From the NCBI GenBank assembly GCA_002342985.1, contig DDRC01000214.1, positions 3,252-30,809 of the forward strand: DNA of 27,558 nucleotides. Direction: 5' to 3'. The notes below the pieces were generated by a model. That model ran no database searches and had not been told where the DNA came from. It worked only from the letters and a program-made list of their open reading frames with translations. Each line of letters starts with the position of its first letter. The first letter of the stretch is position 1. Source of the DNA: Flavobacteriales bacterium UBA2426. GTDB lineage: Bacteria > Bacteroidota > Bacteroidia > Flavobacteriales_F > PHOS-HE28. Of the stretch, positions 15,914 through 23,189 are shown piece after piece. Both the position numbers and the translations under genes were made by a program.

Positions 15914-16828
15914 TCAGTGCTTGGGTGCCTTGGGCTTCACGAAGAGCGTGCGTGCGATATTGAATCCCAGGTGCAGGTAGCCCTCGTCGTAGCGCGATGC
16001 CGACGTCGTGTACACGCGATGCTCGATGATCTCCTGGCTGCTGGCGAGCACCACCTGGAACACGTGCCCGAGCGTGGCCACTTCGTAGGCGATGGCGACC
16101 GGTTCGCGGTGCTCCATGGCCTGCCGGCCTTCTATGATCGGAGCCGCTTCCACAAGGATGGAGCCCTTCGTGGTCACCTTGATGCGCGCCGCCCCGGATA
16201 CCGCAAGGGTGAGGTTGGACCCGCCCACCGGTACGAGGTTGCGGTAGATGGCCTCCGGGGCCACCTGCAGGGAGAACCAGGGCGAGAAGCGCCTGGCTAC
16301 GATCACCTGTGCGTTGTAGGCGAGACGATGCTCGAATCGGTAAGCGAACGGCGTGATGCCGTCACCGAAGAAGTCGCGCTCACCTACAGTCGGGAAGTCT
16401 TCGCTCATCAGGGATGCATTCCCGAGCACGGTCAATGAAACGGGCATCTCCCCCTCCACCGTCTGCTTGAGCACGCGCACCTTCGCACCCAGGTCCCACA
16501 CCTTGCCGTTCTTGGACCTGCCGATCTCCAACTGGGTATCGTTGAAAGGCGAGTACTGGAAGGAGAAGCGGATGTTGGCAGGCAGGTCAAGCCCGGCGAA
16601 CTGCTTCCACGCCTGCTCATCGGGCCCCACGGCCCCGAAGCGATGCTGGATCATGAATCCGAAGGAGCGCTTGCGCGGCACCACCTCGACACTGTGCGCG
16701 TTCACCACCTGCGTGCCGGCGAAGGTGCCGGTAATGTACTCGCGGCCGGTGCCTTCCTGGGCGCTCAGCATCAAGGCGCCACTCACCGCCAAGGCGGCGA
16801 CACAGAACCGATGCTTCATGGCCGTCAT
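15914..16828 (-). CDS. DUF5777-like outer-membrane beta-barrel protein
   Basis: From the ATG at 16828 the protein has 304 residues with a signal peptide ending near SAQEG. The mature part is a series of amphipathic beta strands. It begins with a KRSFGFMIQHRFG segment, then SFQYSPFNDTQLEIG, and ends with LHLGFNIARTLFV. This order matches the DUF5777 beta-barrel family of Bacteroidota as I remember it. Family function is not established; members often lie beside c-type cytochrome genes, as here. The start overlaps the stop of the upstream cytochrome gene (ATGA); a second ATG at 16819 would give MKHRFCV, an equally good signal peptide. A role as a pore or scaffold that lets the cytochromes act across the outer membrane is an inference. 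Confidence 0.75.
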   Translation of the reverse strand: MTAMKHRFCVAALAVSGALMLSAQEGTGREYITGTFAGTQVVNAHSVEVVPRKRSFGFMIQHRFGAVGPDEQAWKQFAGLDLPANIRFSFQYSPFNDTQLEIGRSKNGKVWDLGAKVRVLKQTVEGEMPVSLTVLGNASLMSEDFPTVGERDFFGDGITPFAYRFEHRLAYNAQVIVARRFSPWFSLQVAPEAIYRNLVPVGGSNLTLAVSGAARIKVTTKGSILVEAAPIIEGRQAMEHREPVAIAYEVATLGHVFQVVLASSQEIIEHRVYTTSASRYDEGYLHLGFNIARTLFVKPKAPKH

Positions 16829-17211
16829 GGGTGCGCGAGGGTCCGGATGTAATGCGCCAAGGCCCAGCGGTCCTCGCGGCTGAGCACTTGTTCGTAGGAA
16901 GCCATCTCTCCCCGGCCATGGGTGATCTTCCAATACAACGCCCCGTTGCTCTGTCCCTGCACCGCGGCGGAGCCGAGATCTGCAGGCCTCACGGTGAGCA
17001 AGGCCGCATTCGGGCCATCGCCGCGGCCTTCCGCCCCATGACAGGTCCAACAGAGCGATTGGAAGACCTTGCCGCCCTGCGCAGCGGCCTTGGGGCTCGC
17101 CGCCATCGGGTCCTTCAGCCGGTCGGCCTCCGGTGGTGCCTTCCATGGCTCGCCCGGCTGCCCGATAGCCAGTGCGATGAGCGCGCCGAATGCGATGAGC
17201 GTGCGGATCAT
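16825..17211 (-). CDS. Class I cytochrome c, exported
   Basis: This 128-residue protein has a signal peptide (first 18 residues, ending IGQ) and one haem c site, CWTCHG (C54, C57, H58). GRGEM supplies the probable axial methionine M103, and the ALAHYIRTL end helix is typical of small cytochrome c domains. It should be a soluble periplasmic electron carrier. Its ATG overlaps the stop of the NosR/NapH-TPR gene, and its stop overlaps the next start, so three genes are translationally coupled. This suggests it takes electrons from, or gives them to, the membrane Fe-S protein encoded just before it. Confidence 0.87.
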   Translation of the reverse strand: MIRTLIAFGALIALAIGQPGEPWKAPPEADRLKDPMAASPKAAAQGGKVFQSLCWTCHGAEGRGDGPNAALLTVRPADLGSAAVQGQSNGALYWKITHGRGEMASYEQVLSREDRWALAHYIRTLAHP

Positions 17212-19160
17212 GGCTGCATGGTATTGGCGGGCTGATTCAGCCCTGCGAGCGCCTGCTGGATGCGCGCATCACCAGGGGCGAGCCGTGCGGCGGCCAGGAG
17301 CTGCTCCTCGGCGTTCCGCGTTCGGCCGGACCTGGCGTGGAGCACACCCAGGATATAGCGGGGCCGCGCGTCCGATGGACGCAGGGCGATGAGTCGCTCG
17401 AGGTGCGGCTGGGCGCGATCGTGACGCCCCTGCTGCAGATAGAGGGCGCCTAGGTTGTTGCGCAGCATGTCCTCCTGACCACCGTTCCTCAACGCATCCT
17501 CGAACCAGCGGATGGCTTCATCGATGCGTCCGGTCCGATGCGCAAGCGCCCCGGACGCGATGAGCAGCTCCGGGTCGCCGGGAACCCGCTCAAGGCCCCT
17601 TGCATAGGCGCTCCGTGCACCCTCGGAATCGTTCATCCCCTCAAGGGCGGCGCCCAGGGCCATGGCCGAGCGCGCCAGCATCGGTCGGCTCCGCGTGCCG
17701 GAATGGTCGGTGCCGCGGCTCAGGTTCTCCGCCCAGAGGCGCAAGGCCGCATCGCGGTCTCCACCGGCCATCAGGAGCTCACCCAACCGGAATCGCGCTT
17801 CGGCATGGCCAGGGTCTTCGCGCAGGATGGCCGCAAGCAGCTCCGCTGAGCGGCGCGCATCACCGCGCTGCTGAAGCAGCGATGCCAGCTCGAAGCGGCG
17901 ATCGATGGGCGCCACCAGTCCGATACGCAAGGCGGTCTCATAGTGGACGATGGCCCGCTGTAGCTCTGCTTCACCGGCCGCTCGACCCCCTGCGCGGACG
18001 AAGAGGCGCTTCCCTTGCAGCGTATGGAACTGGACCCATGCGCTATGTCCGAGGAAGAAGGCCGCCAGCACCACCGCGGCTGCAACGAAGCGCCCTGCCG
18101 GCCTCAGCCTGCGGTCCATCTTCAAGGTGATGCCGCGGAACTGCACGGCGCCGCGGCGCACCAGCCGCCAGCCCAGCACAAGCAGCCACGCCGTGCAGAG
18201 CGAGAGGGCAACGGCGAGCAGGAAGGGCACCGCATCGTACAGTCCGCGGTACACGGGCATGGCCGCGATGAATGCCACCGCCAGGAAGACATCTTCGCCC
18301 AAGGTGTTGCTGAAGCGTCCGCCGTAGGCCCCCATGGGGTGCCCCTTCCGGAAGAGCGGCGGCATGCGGAATCCGTAGCGCACGGCTTGCTCAGGGCAGG
18401 CCGATACGCAGTCGAGGTCCTTGAGGCATCGGGGATTGGTGACCATGCCGTGAAGCGCGAGCTCGCGGTGAACCAGGATATCGGAAGAGCAGGCCTTGGT
18501 GCAAAGCCCGCATTGGCTGCAATCCTTGGTGAGCACGATGCGGCCGGGAGCCAGCTGGTCGGCGAGCCCGAAGAGCGCCCCGTAGGGACAGGCCTGGAAG
18601 CAGAAGCCCCGGCTTCCGAGCAGGTATACGATGACGAAGCCGCAGACGAAGAAGGTGAACACGGCCACGCCGGGTGGCGGCAGGTTGCGCCAGAGATCAT
18701 CGGTGGTGAAGGACGACCACCGCGACCCGCCCGCCTCCACCACATGCACCGCCTGCTGCTCCACTCCGTGCCAGGCCTGGAGGAGCTGCGGCCAGATGAA
18801 GAGGTAGAACATCACCCCCAGCGGCACCCAGATCAGCGTGCGCGAACGGATGGGCTGGCGCTTGATCCGGAGCTTATCCAGGATCCAGCCGGCAGCGTCC
18901 TGCAAAGCCAGGATATGGCAGCCCCATGAGCAGAAGAATCGGCCGAAGAGGAGCGTCCCCGCCATCACCAGCGCCATCAGGATGAAGCCTGCTGTGACGA
19001 TGCCCTGGTGGATGGTGTAGAGCACCTCGTTGAACTCGAGCGGGGCCAAGGTGCGCCCCTTGAGCTTCCAATGGACGAAGTGCGCGATGAAGAGCAGGTG
19101 CACCCCCACGAGCGCGGCGACACGCCATCTGGCATAGGGAGTCCTGCCCTTGATCGCCAT
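17208..19160 (-). CDS. NosR/NapH-like membrane 4Fe-4S protein fused to TPR repeats
   Basis: The 650-residue protein has two parts. Residues 1-265 resemble the C-terminal half of NosR and the quinol-oxidising NapH: membrane helices, an FCSWGCH motif (C77, C81), an FCFQACPYG motif (C187, C191), a ferredoxin site CSQCGLCTKAC (C214, C217, C220, C224) and a second, altered site with C245, C251 and C255 (CX5CX3CP). More membrane helices follow to about residue 390. Residues about 400-645 are tetratricopeptide-type helical repeats (for example FELASLLQQRG, RFRLGELLMAGGD, NNLGALYLQQGRHD), probably periplasmic. NapH/NosR proteins carry electrons from quinol towards periplasmic partners. The TPR half could dock those partners. 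It starts 10 bp after the lysyl-oxidase-like stop. The second cluster lacks the canonical spacing, so cofactor content is uncertain. Confidence 0.85.
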   Translation of the reverse strand: MAIKGRTPYARWRVAALVGVHLLFIAHFVHWKLKGRTLAPLEFNEVLYTIHQGIVTAGFILMALVMAGTLLFGRFFCSWGCHILALQDAAGWILDKLRIKRQPIRSRTLIWVPLGVMFYLFIWPQLLQAWHGVEQQAVHVVEAGGSRWSSFTTDDLWRNLPPPGVAVFTFFVCGFVIVYLLGSRGFCFQACPYGALFGLADQLAPGRIVLTKDCSQCGLCTKACSSDILVHRELALHGMVTNPRCLKDLDCVSACPEQAVRYGFRMPPLFRKGHPMGAYGGRFSNTLGEDVFLAVAFIAAMPVYRGLYDAVPFLLAVALSLCTAWLLVLGWRLVRRGAVQFRGITLKMDRRLRPAGRFVAAAVVLAAFFLGHSAWVQFHTLQGKRLFVRAGGRAAGEAELQRAIVHYETALRIGLVAPIDRRFELASLLQQRGDARRSAELLAAILREDPGHAEARFRLGELLMAGGDRDAALRLWAENLSRGTDHSGTRSRPMLARSAMALGAALEGMNDSEGARSAYARGLERVPGDPELLIASGALAHRTGRIDEAIRWFEDALRNGGQEDMLRNNLGALYLQQGRHDRAQPHLERLIALRPSDARPRYILGVLHARSGRTRNAEEQLLAAARLAPGDARIQQALAGLNQPANTMQP

Positions 19161-19170
19161 GGCTCGCGAA

Positions 19171-21228
19171 TCAGTCGATGGCTAAACGCCGCAGGAAGAC
19201 CCGGCCGGCGATGCGGAGCTTGAGCATGTACACCCCGGACCGTAGGTGCCCCATGTCCAGCTCGCGCACCACCTGGCCGGCGGGCGCCTGCAAGCGCTCC
19301 CCATGGACCAAACGGCCCATCATATCGAACAGCTCGATCTCCAAGGCTGCGGATTCGAGCAGGTGCACCGTGAGGCTGAAGCGTCCATCGTTGGGGTTCG
19401 GAAAGACCTCGAATCCACGCAGTGCCAGCGCTTCCTGCACCCCGGAGCAGACCTCTACCGTGACCTGAACGGGCGTCATCGGGCTCTGGCAGCTCCCGCC
19501 ACCTACCTCCACCTCCCAGTCATAGAAGTAGGGATACACGGATGCGCCGCCCGTGGAACCTGTGATGCTGGCCACTGTGCCCACCGCATAGGGATAGCTC
19601 ACCCCGCCAGTGCTGCGCCACAGGCCCGTGGTGCCGCTCACGTTGATCAGGTAGTTGTTGCCCGGAACAATGTCCCAATCGAGGTCCACGCGCGATTCGC
19701 CGACCGGCAGATGCACCGAGCGCGAGGCGCGCAGCACCCCGATGGCGTCCACCAGCTCGATCGTACGGTAGGCATCGGTGCTGGCGTAGACCTTCACCGA
19801 TGCGAGCCTGAATGAAGCCAGGGCATTGAAACGCAGGGCCTGACCGCCAGCATGGAAATCACCGCTGCCGCTGTTGTTCGGCTTGCCGCCATAGATGGCG
19901 GTGCCTTGGGTGGCCATGCGATCGGCCACCATGTACGTGGCATCCGCGTAAAGGGGCGGAGTCATGAACTCAGGCCCGCTCCCCACCGGATTGCCGAGCT
20001 GGTCGTACCACAGGAGGTCGCCACCGGTGGCGCTCAGCAAGGCCTGCTCCCCCTCGCAGATGATGACACCCTCCGTTGCCGGAGCGGTGGGCTGCGGCAA
20101 GGCGGCAACGGTGAAGGGTGCTGATGTGACGGTGCCGCAATAGCTCGTCACGGTTACGGTGTAGGTGCCCGGGCCGGCCATGATGCTGCTGCTCGTGGCG
20201 CCGGTGGACCACTGGTAGGATGTGCCAGGCGTGGCGCGAAGCCTTACCTGCTCGCCGGCGCACACGAAGGCCTGCTCATCGCAGAGGATCCTCGCGACTG
20301 CGGAGGAGGCGGGCTGCTGGGTGAGCGTATAGGGGACGGCGGTCCAGTTGTTCGTCTCGTCCGCCTCCTCCACCACATCGAGCGGGTCGGCCTCCAGCAC
20401 GATCCAATAAGCGCCGTTGCAGGTACCGGAAGGGATATCGACCCACATGCCATCGAGGTACTCGCTGTAGATATCCGTGTAGCCGGAGGAGATGCCCTGC
20501 CGGATCATGCTGCAGCCATAGGAACCGCCCAGCCCCAGGTTCGGGAAACTCGGACCGTAGAGCGTGGTGCCCGCATTGTACACCGTGTTGTCGTCCTTGC
20601 AGTGGTGATTGGCTGCGCTGACATTGCAGCTGTGATAGTCCATGAGGCAGAAGCCGAGCTTGTACCCTTGGCCCACGATGGGCCATTGGCGCGGATCGGC
20701 CACGCCCGCCTCCTGCATGCGCAGGCTGAAGATGCCCCACTGGTCGTAGTGCGTGTGCCCGTGCGTGGGGTGATAGGTCATGCCTTGCGGCATCACCCGC
20801 TCACTGGAGGTCATCACTGCGCCCTCCTTGCGGAAGATGCGCTGCGTGGTGAGCTGCTTGGCCGTGCCGCCATTCGGGCAGGCGAATTGCTGCGAAGCCG
20901 TGGGATCCTGCACCACGAACGTGTCGATGCCGCACACGAAGCGCCGGTTGCCGCTGAGGTCCACCCCGCGCACCTCCAAAGGACCATAGCCGATGTTCGG
21001 CGTGGAACTGGTGACGTAGATGCGCCCAGCCTCCTCGTTGGGCCCGCTCAGGTAGTTGAGCGCTGCGTACCACGAGGTGGTCATGTCCGGGAGCAGGTCG
21101 CAAGCCGTCCCTTGGCCGGGGGGGCACTGGCACGAGGTGGCATTGGTGGTGGTGCATTGGGCCTGGGTCTCCGGCATGCGAAGCACGAGCAGCACCAACG
21201 GCAGCGAGGCGCGTAGCAATCTTTTCAT
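19171..21228 (-). CDS. Lysyl-oxidase-like secreted protein with T9SS sorting domain
   Basis: The 685-residue protein begins with a signal peptide (cleavage after about residue 23, TQAQ). Residues about 45-300 match the copper amine oxidase fold of lysyl oxidase: HPTHGHTH (H156, H158, H160 as copper ligands), a GYKLGFCLMD segment with K190 where LOX has its cofactor lysine, and TDIYSEYLDGMWVDI with Y254 where LOX has its cofactor tyrosine. It then has PSGTCNGAYWIVLEADP and an ADETNN end. An Ig-like region (about 300-380) and a beta sandwich follow, and the last 75 residues (FEVFPNPNDGRFSL ... SGVYMLKL) are a type A T9SS sorting domain. If active, it would oxidise amines, perhaps protein lysines, at the cell surface. 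It heads the five-gene minus-strand run. Confidence 0.87.
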   Translation of the reverse strand: MKRLLRASLPLVLLVLRMPETQAQCTTTNATSCQCPPGQGTACDLLPDMTTSWYAALNYLSGPNEEAGRIYVTSSTPNIGYGPLEVRGVDLSGNRRFVCGIDTFVVQDPTASQQFACPNGGTAKQLTTQRIFRKEGAVMTSSERVMPQGMTYHPTHGHTHYDQWGIFSLRMQEAGVADPRQWPIVGQGYKLGFCLMDYHSCNVSAANHHCKDDNTVYNAGTTLYGPSFPNLGLGGSYGCSMIRQGISSGYTDIYSEYLDGMWVDIPSGTCNGAYWIVLEADPLDVVEEADETNNWTAVPYTLTQQPASSAVARILCDEQAFVCAGEQVRLRATPGTSYQWSTGATSSSIMAGPGTYTVTVTSYCGTVTSAPFTVAALPQPTAPATEGVIICEGEQALLSATGGDLLWYDQLGNPVGSGPEFMTPPLYADATYMVADRMATQGTAIYGGKPNNSGSGDFHAGGQALRFNALASFRLASVKVYASTDAYRTIELVDAIGVLRASRSVHLPVGESRVDLDWDIVPGNNYLINVSGTTGLWRSTGGVSYPYAVGTVASITGSTGGASVYPYFYDWEVEVGGGSCQSPMTPVQVTVEVCSGVQEALALRGFEVFPNPNDGRFSLTVHLLESAALEIELFDMMGRLVHGERLQAPAGQVVRELDMGHLRSGVYMLKLRIAGRVFLRRLAID

Positions 21229-21278
21229 GGCAGCTTTGTTACCGGTTCGCGGCCGACCATCCGACCCCGACCGGGCGC

Positions 21279-21286
21279 TAATTTAG
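21279..21286 (+). promoter_or_regulatory. Possible -7-like box upstream of the MbnP-like gene
   Basis: TAATTTAG fits TAnnTTTG with one mismatch. It would start transcription near 21291, about 80 nt before the MbnP-like ATG. A competing candidate, TACTTTTTG at 21320-21328, has one extra base in the spacer and directly abuts the FNR-type palindrome. Confidence 0.3.
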
Positions 21287-21306
21287 GATTCGCATGTCCC
21301 TTTTTA

Positions 21307-21320
21307 ATGATTTACATCAT
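21307..21320. promoter_or_regulatory. FNR/CRP-type palindrome in the LOX/mbnP divergent region
   Basis: ATGATTTACATCAT is a perfect inverted repeat (5-bp arms, 4-bp centre) and carries the TGATnnnnATCA core of FNR-type sites. It lies between the divergent lysyl-oxidase-like (ATG at 21228) and MbnP-like (ATG at 21370) genes, in the most AT-rich stretch of the window. It could activate one or both units. If transcription instead begins at the upstream TAATTTAG (21279-21286), it would lie about 20-30 nt into the transcript and could repress. Confidence 0.6.
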
Positions 21321-21369
21321 ACTTTTTGGCGATTCCGTGGATTCCCTTTACACCACCAAACAGTCCCCT

Positions 21370-22116
21370 ATGCGCCAGCATCTCGCCCTCCTTGCCGCTG
21401 CCCTTGTCCTCCCCTCCTGCAGGAAGGAGGAGTCCGCCTCACCGGCCGCCCCCCCCCTGCCGCCGAGCACGAGCACGGCACTGGTGCTTGAGCACCATGT
21501 GGATGGAGCCCAGCTCGCTTTCGACACCATCAGCTATGTCAATGAGGCCGGGCACGCCTTCTCGGTGACCCGGCTCGAGTACTACGTGAGCGAGATCATC
21601 CTCCGTGGGGCCGATTGCTGCGGCACCCCTGACCATGTGATCCCCGGTCCCTTCTACATCAATGGCACCATGAGCAACCGGTTCGAACTGGGCACGCTGC
21701 CTGCCGGCGAGTACACCGGCGCCACGCTGCTGCTGGGGCTGCCGGCTTCGCTCAACGTCACCGGAGCGCTGCCGAACACCATGTCCAATGTGAACATGGC
21801 ATGGCCGGACATGATGGGGGGCGGCTATCACTTCATGAAGTTCGAGGGACACTTCCTCAATGGCACCACTCCCACGGGCTACGCCATGCACATCGGCAGG
21901 AACGAGAACCTTCCTGTCTGCGACATGCCCCAATCCTTCGCACTTCATGGGCAGGCCGGTACGCTCACCCTGCGCTTCAACCTCAATGAGGTGTTCCGTG
22001 ACCCGCACACGTACGACCTGCCCAGCGGCAGCTATTCCATGGGCAGCATGATGCTCATGGGCCTGCTGAAGGACAATTGCGCCAACGCATTCACCATCAG
22101 CCACCAGCCGGCATGA
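21370..22116 (+). CDS. MbnP-like copper-binding lipoprotein
   Basis: From the ATG at 21370 the protein has 248 residues with a lipobox (ALVLPSC, C17). The body is the beta-sandwich MbnP family: a YYVSEIIL segment (about 71-78), a LPAGEYTGATLLLGLP stretch (about 110-125) and the hallmark NMAWPDMMGGGYHFMKFEG (about 142-160). In methanotroph MbnP a tryptophan is oxidised to kynurenine by the di-haem enzyme MbnH and contributes to copper binding; W145 is a possible equivalent, but I cannot align it exactly. The frame is open upstream to 21307, but those residues precede the signal peptide. Its stop overlaps the start of the di-haem gene (ATGA). No methanobactin biosynthesis gene is present. Confidence 0.85.
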   Translation: MRQHLALLAAALVLPSCRKEESASPAAPPLPPSTSTALVLEHHVDGAQLAFDTISYVNEAGHAFSVTRLEYYVSEIILRGADCCGTPDHVIPGPFYINGTMSNRFELGTLPAGEYTGATLLLGLPASLNVTGALPNTMSNVNMAWPDMMGGGYHFMKFEGHFLNGTTPTGYAMHIGRNENLPVCDMPQSFALHGQAGTLTLRFNLNEVFRDPHTYDLPSGSYSMGSMMLMGLLKDNCANAFTISHQPA

Positions 22117-23138
22117 GAACCGGCATCATCCTGCTGCTCGCCATGGGCCTGTTGGCCGTTTCCTGCCGCAGGGATGCGGCGGACGACCCCGACCTGTGCG
22201 CAGCCACCGCCACGCCGATGGAGCTGAGCTACCCCTCCTACTTCCCGCAGCCCGTTCCAGCGCCGGGCAATCCGCTCACCAGGGAGGGGGTGGAGCTCGG
22301 CCGCCGGCTCTACTACGATACGCTGCTCTCGCGGAACGGCCCGTTCCAAGGCTTCGCATGCGCCAGCTGCCATGACCAGAGCCGGTCGTTCACGGTGCCG
22401 ACCGCCTCCACCAATGTGCTCCCGCACGTGAACCTTGCCTGGAGCACCAACTTCCTCTGGAACGGCAAGGTGGCCGGATCGCTGGAGGATGTCATGCGCT
22501 TCGAGGTGAACGACTTCTTCCAGGTGGACGTCTCCGTGCTGCATGGGCATTCCGAGTATCCCAGGCTGTTCCAGGAGGCCTTCGGCACCTGCGAAATCGA
22601 CCGGGAGCATGTGGCGATGGCCCTGGCGCAATGGTTCCGACGAATGACCTCCACCCGCAGCAAATTCGACCGCTACCTCATGGGCGAGGCCACCCTGACC
22701 CTGGCGGAGCAGCATGGCGCCATGATCTTCCTCACGGAGGTCGGAGACTGCTTCCACTGCCATGCCACCCCGCTCATGACGGACAATGCCTTCCACAACA
22801 TCGGGCTATCGGCGGATTTCACCGGCTTCAACACCGGGCGGTACGCCGTCACCGGCAACCCCATGGACATGGGCGCCTTCAAGACCCCCACGCTGCGCAA
22901 CGTGGCGCTCACGGCGCCCTACATGCACGATGGCCGCTTCGCCACGCTCGAGGAAGTGGTGGAGTTCTACAACAGCGGCGTGCAGCATTCTGCCAGCCTC
23001 GACCCCATCATGACCAAGCCCGGAACCGGCACCACCCTGGCCCTGACGCCGCAGCAGAAGGCGGACCTGGTGGCCTTCCTCCATGCCTTGACGGACGAGG
23101 CCTTCGTGAATGACCCGGAACTCGGCAGCCCGTTCTGA
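22113..23138 (+). CDS. MbnH/MauG/CCP-like di-haem c enzyme, lipoprotein
   Basis: This 341-residue protein starts at the ATG at 22113 inside the MbnP-like stop. It has a lipobox (LLAVSC, C18) and two haem c sites, CASCH (83-87) and CFHCH (213-217), the spacing of the bacterial cytochrome c peroxidase/MauG superfamily. Conserved segments include GVELGRRLYYDTLLS, GAFKTPTLRNVALTAPYMHDG (about 254-274) and TLEEVVEFYNSG. Family members reduce H2O2 or use it to oxidise a partner protein. Coupling to an MbnP-like gene points to the MbnH role (tryptophan-to-kynurenine oxidation of MbnP), by analogy. The N-terminal lipid anchor is shared by both proteins, which would keep them on the same membrane. The second Crp/Fnr gene follows after 51 bp. 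Confidence 0.88.
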   Translation: MRTGIILLLAMGLLAVSCRRDAADDPDLCAATATPMELSYPSYFPQPVPAPGNPLTREGVELGRRLYYDTLLSRNGPFQGFACASCHDQSRSFTVPTASTNVLPHVNLAWSTNFLWNGKVAGSLEDVMRFEVNDFFQVDVSVLHGHSEYPRLFQEAFGTCEIDREHVAMALAQWFRRMTSTRSKFDRYLMGEATLTLAEQHGAMIFLTEVGDCFHCHATPLMTDNAFHNIGLSADFTGFNTGRYAVTGNPMDMGAFKTPTLRNVALTAPYMHDGRFATLEEVVEFYNSGVQHSASLDPIMTKPGTGTTLALTPQQKADLVAFLHALTDEAFVNDPELGSPF

Positions 23139-23176
23139 GGCGGCTCCAACGGTCCGCGCGATGACGGATCGGCCGC

Positions 23177-23184
23177 TAGCTTAG
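23177..23184 (+). promoter_or_regulatory. -7-like promoter box of the second Crp/Fnr gene
   Basis: TAGCTTAG has one mismatch to TAnnTTTG and ends 5 nt before the ATG at 23190, so the gene may have its own nearly leaderless promoter in the 51-bp gap after the di-haem gene. Confidence 0.45.
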
Positions 23185-23189
23185 CCCCC

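Noticed and set aside
21294..21491. 65-codon frame starting 7 nt after the TAATTTAG box.
   Set aside because: It overlaps the MbnP-like signal peptide in another frame, is Pro/His-rich without family features, and shares only the promoter context.
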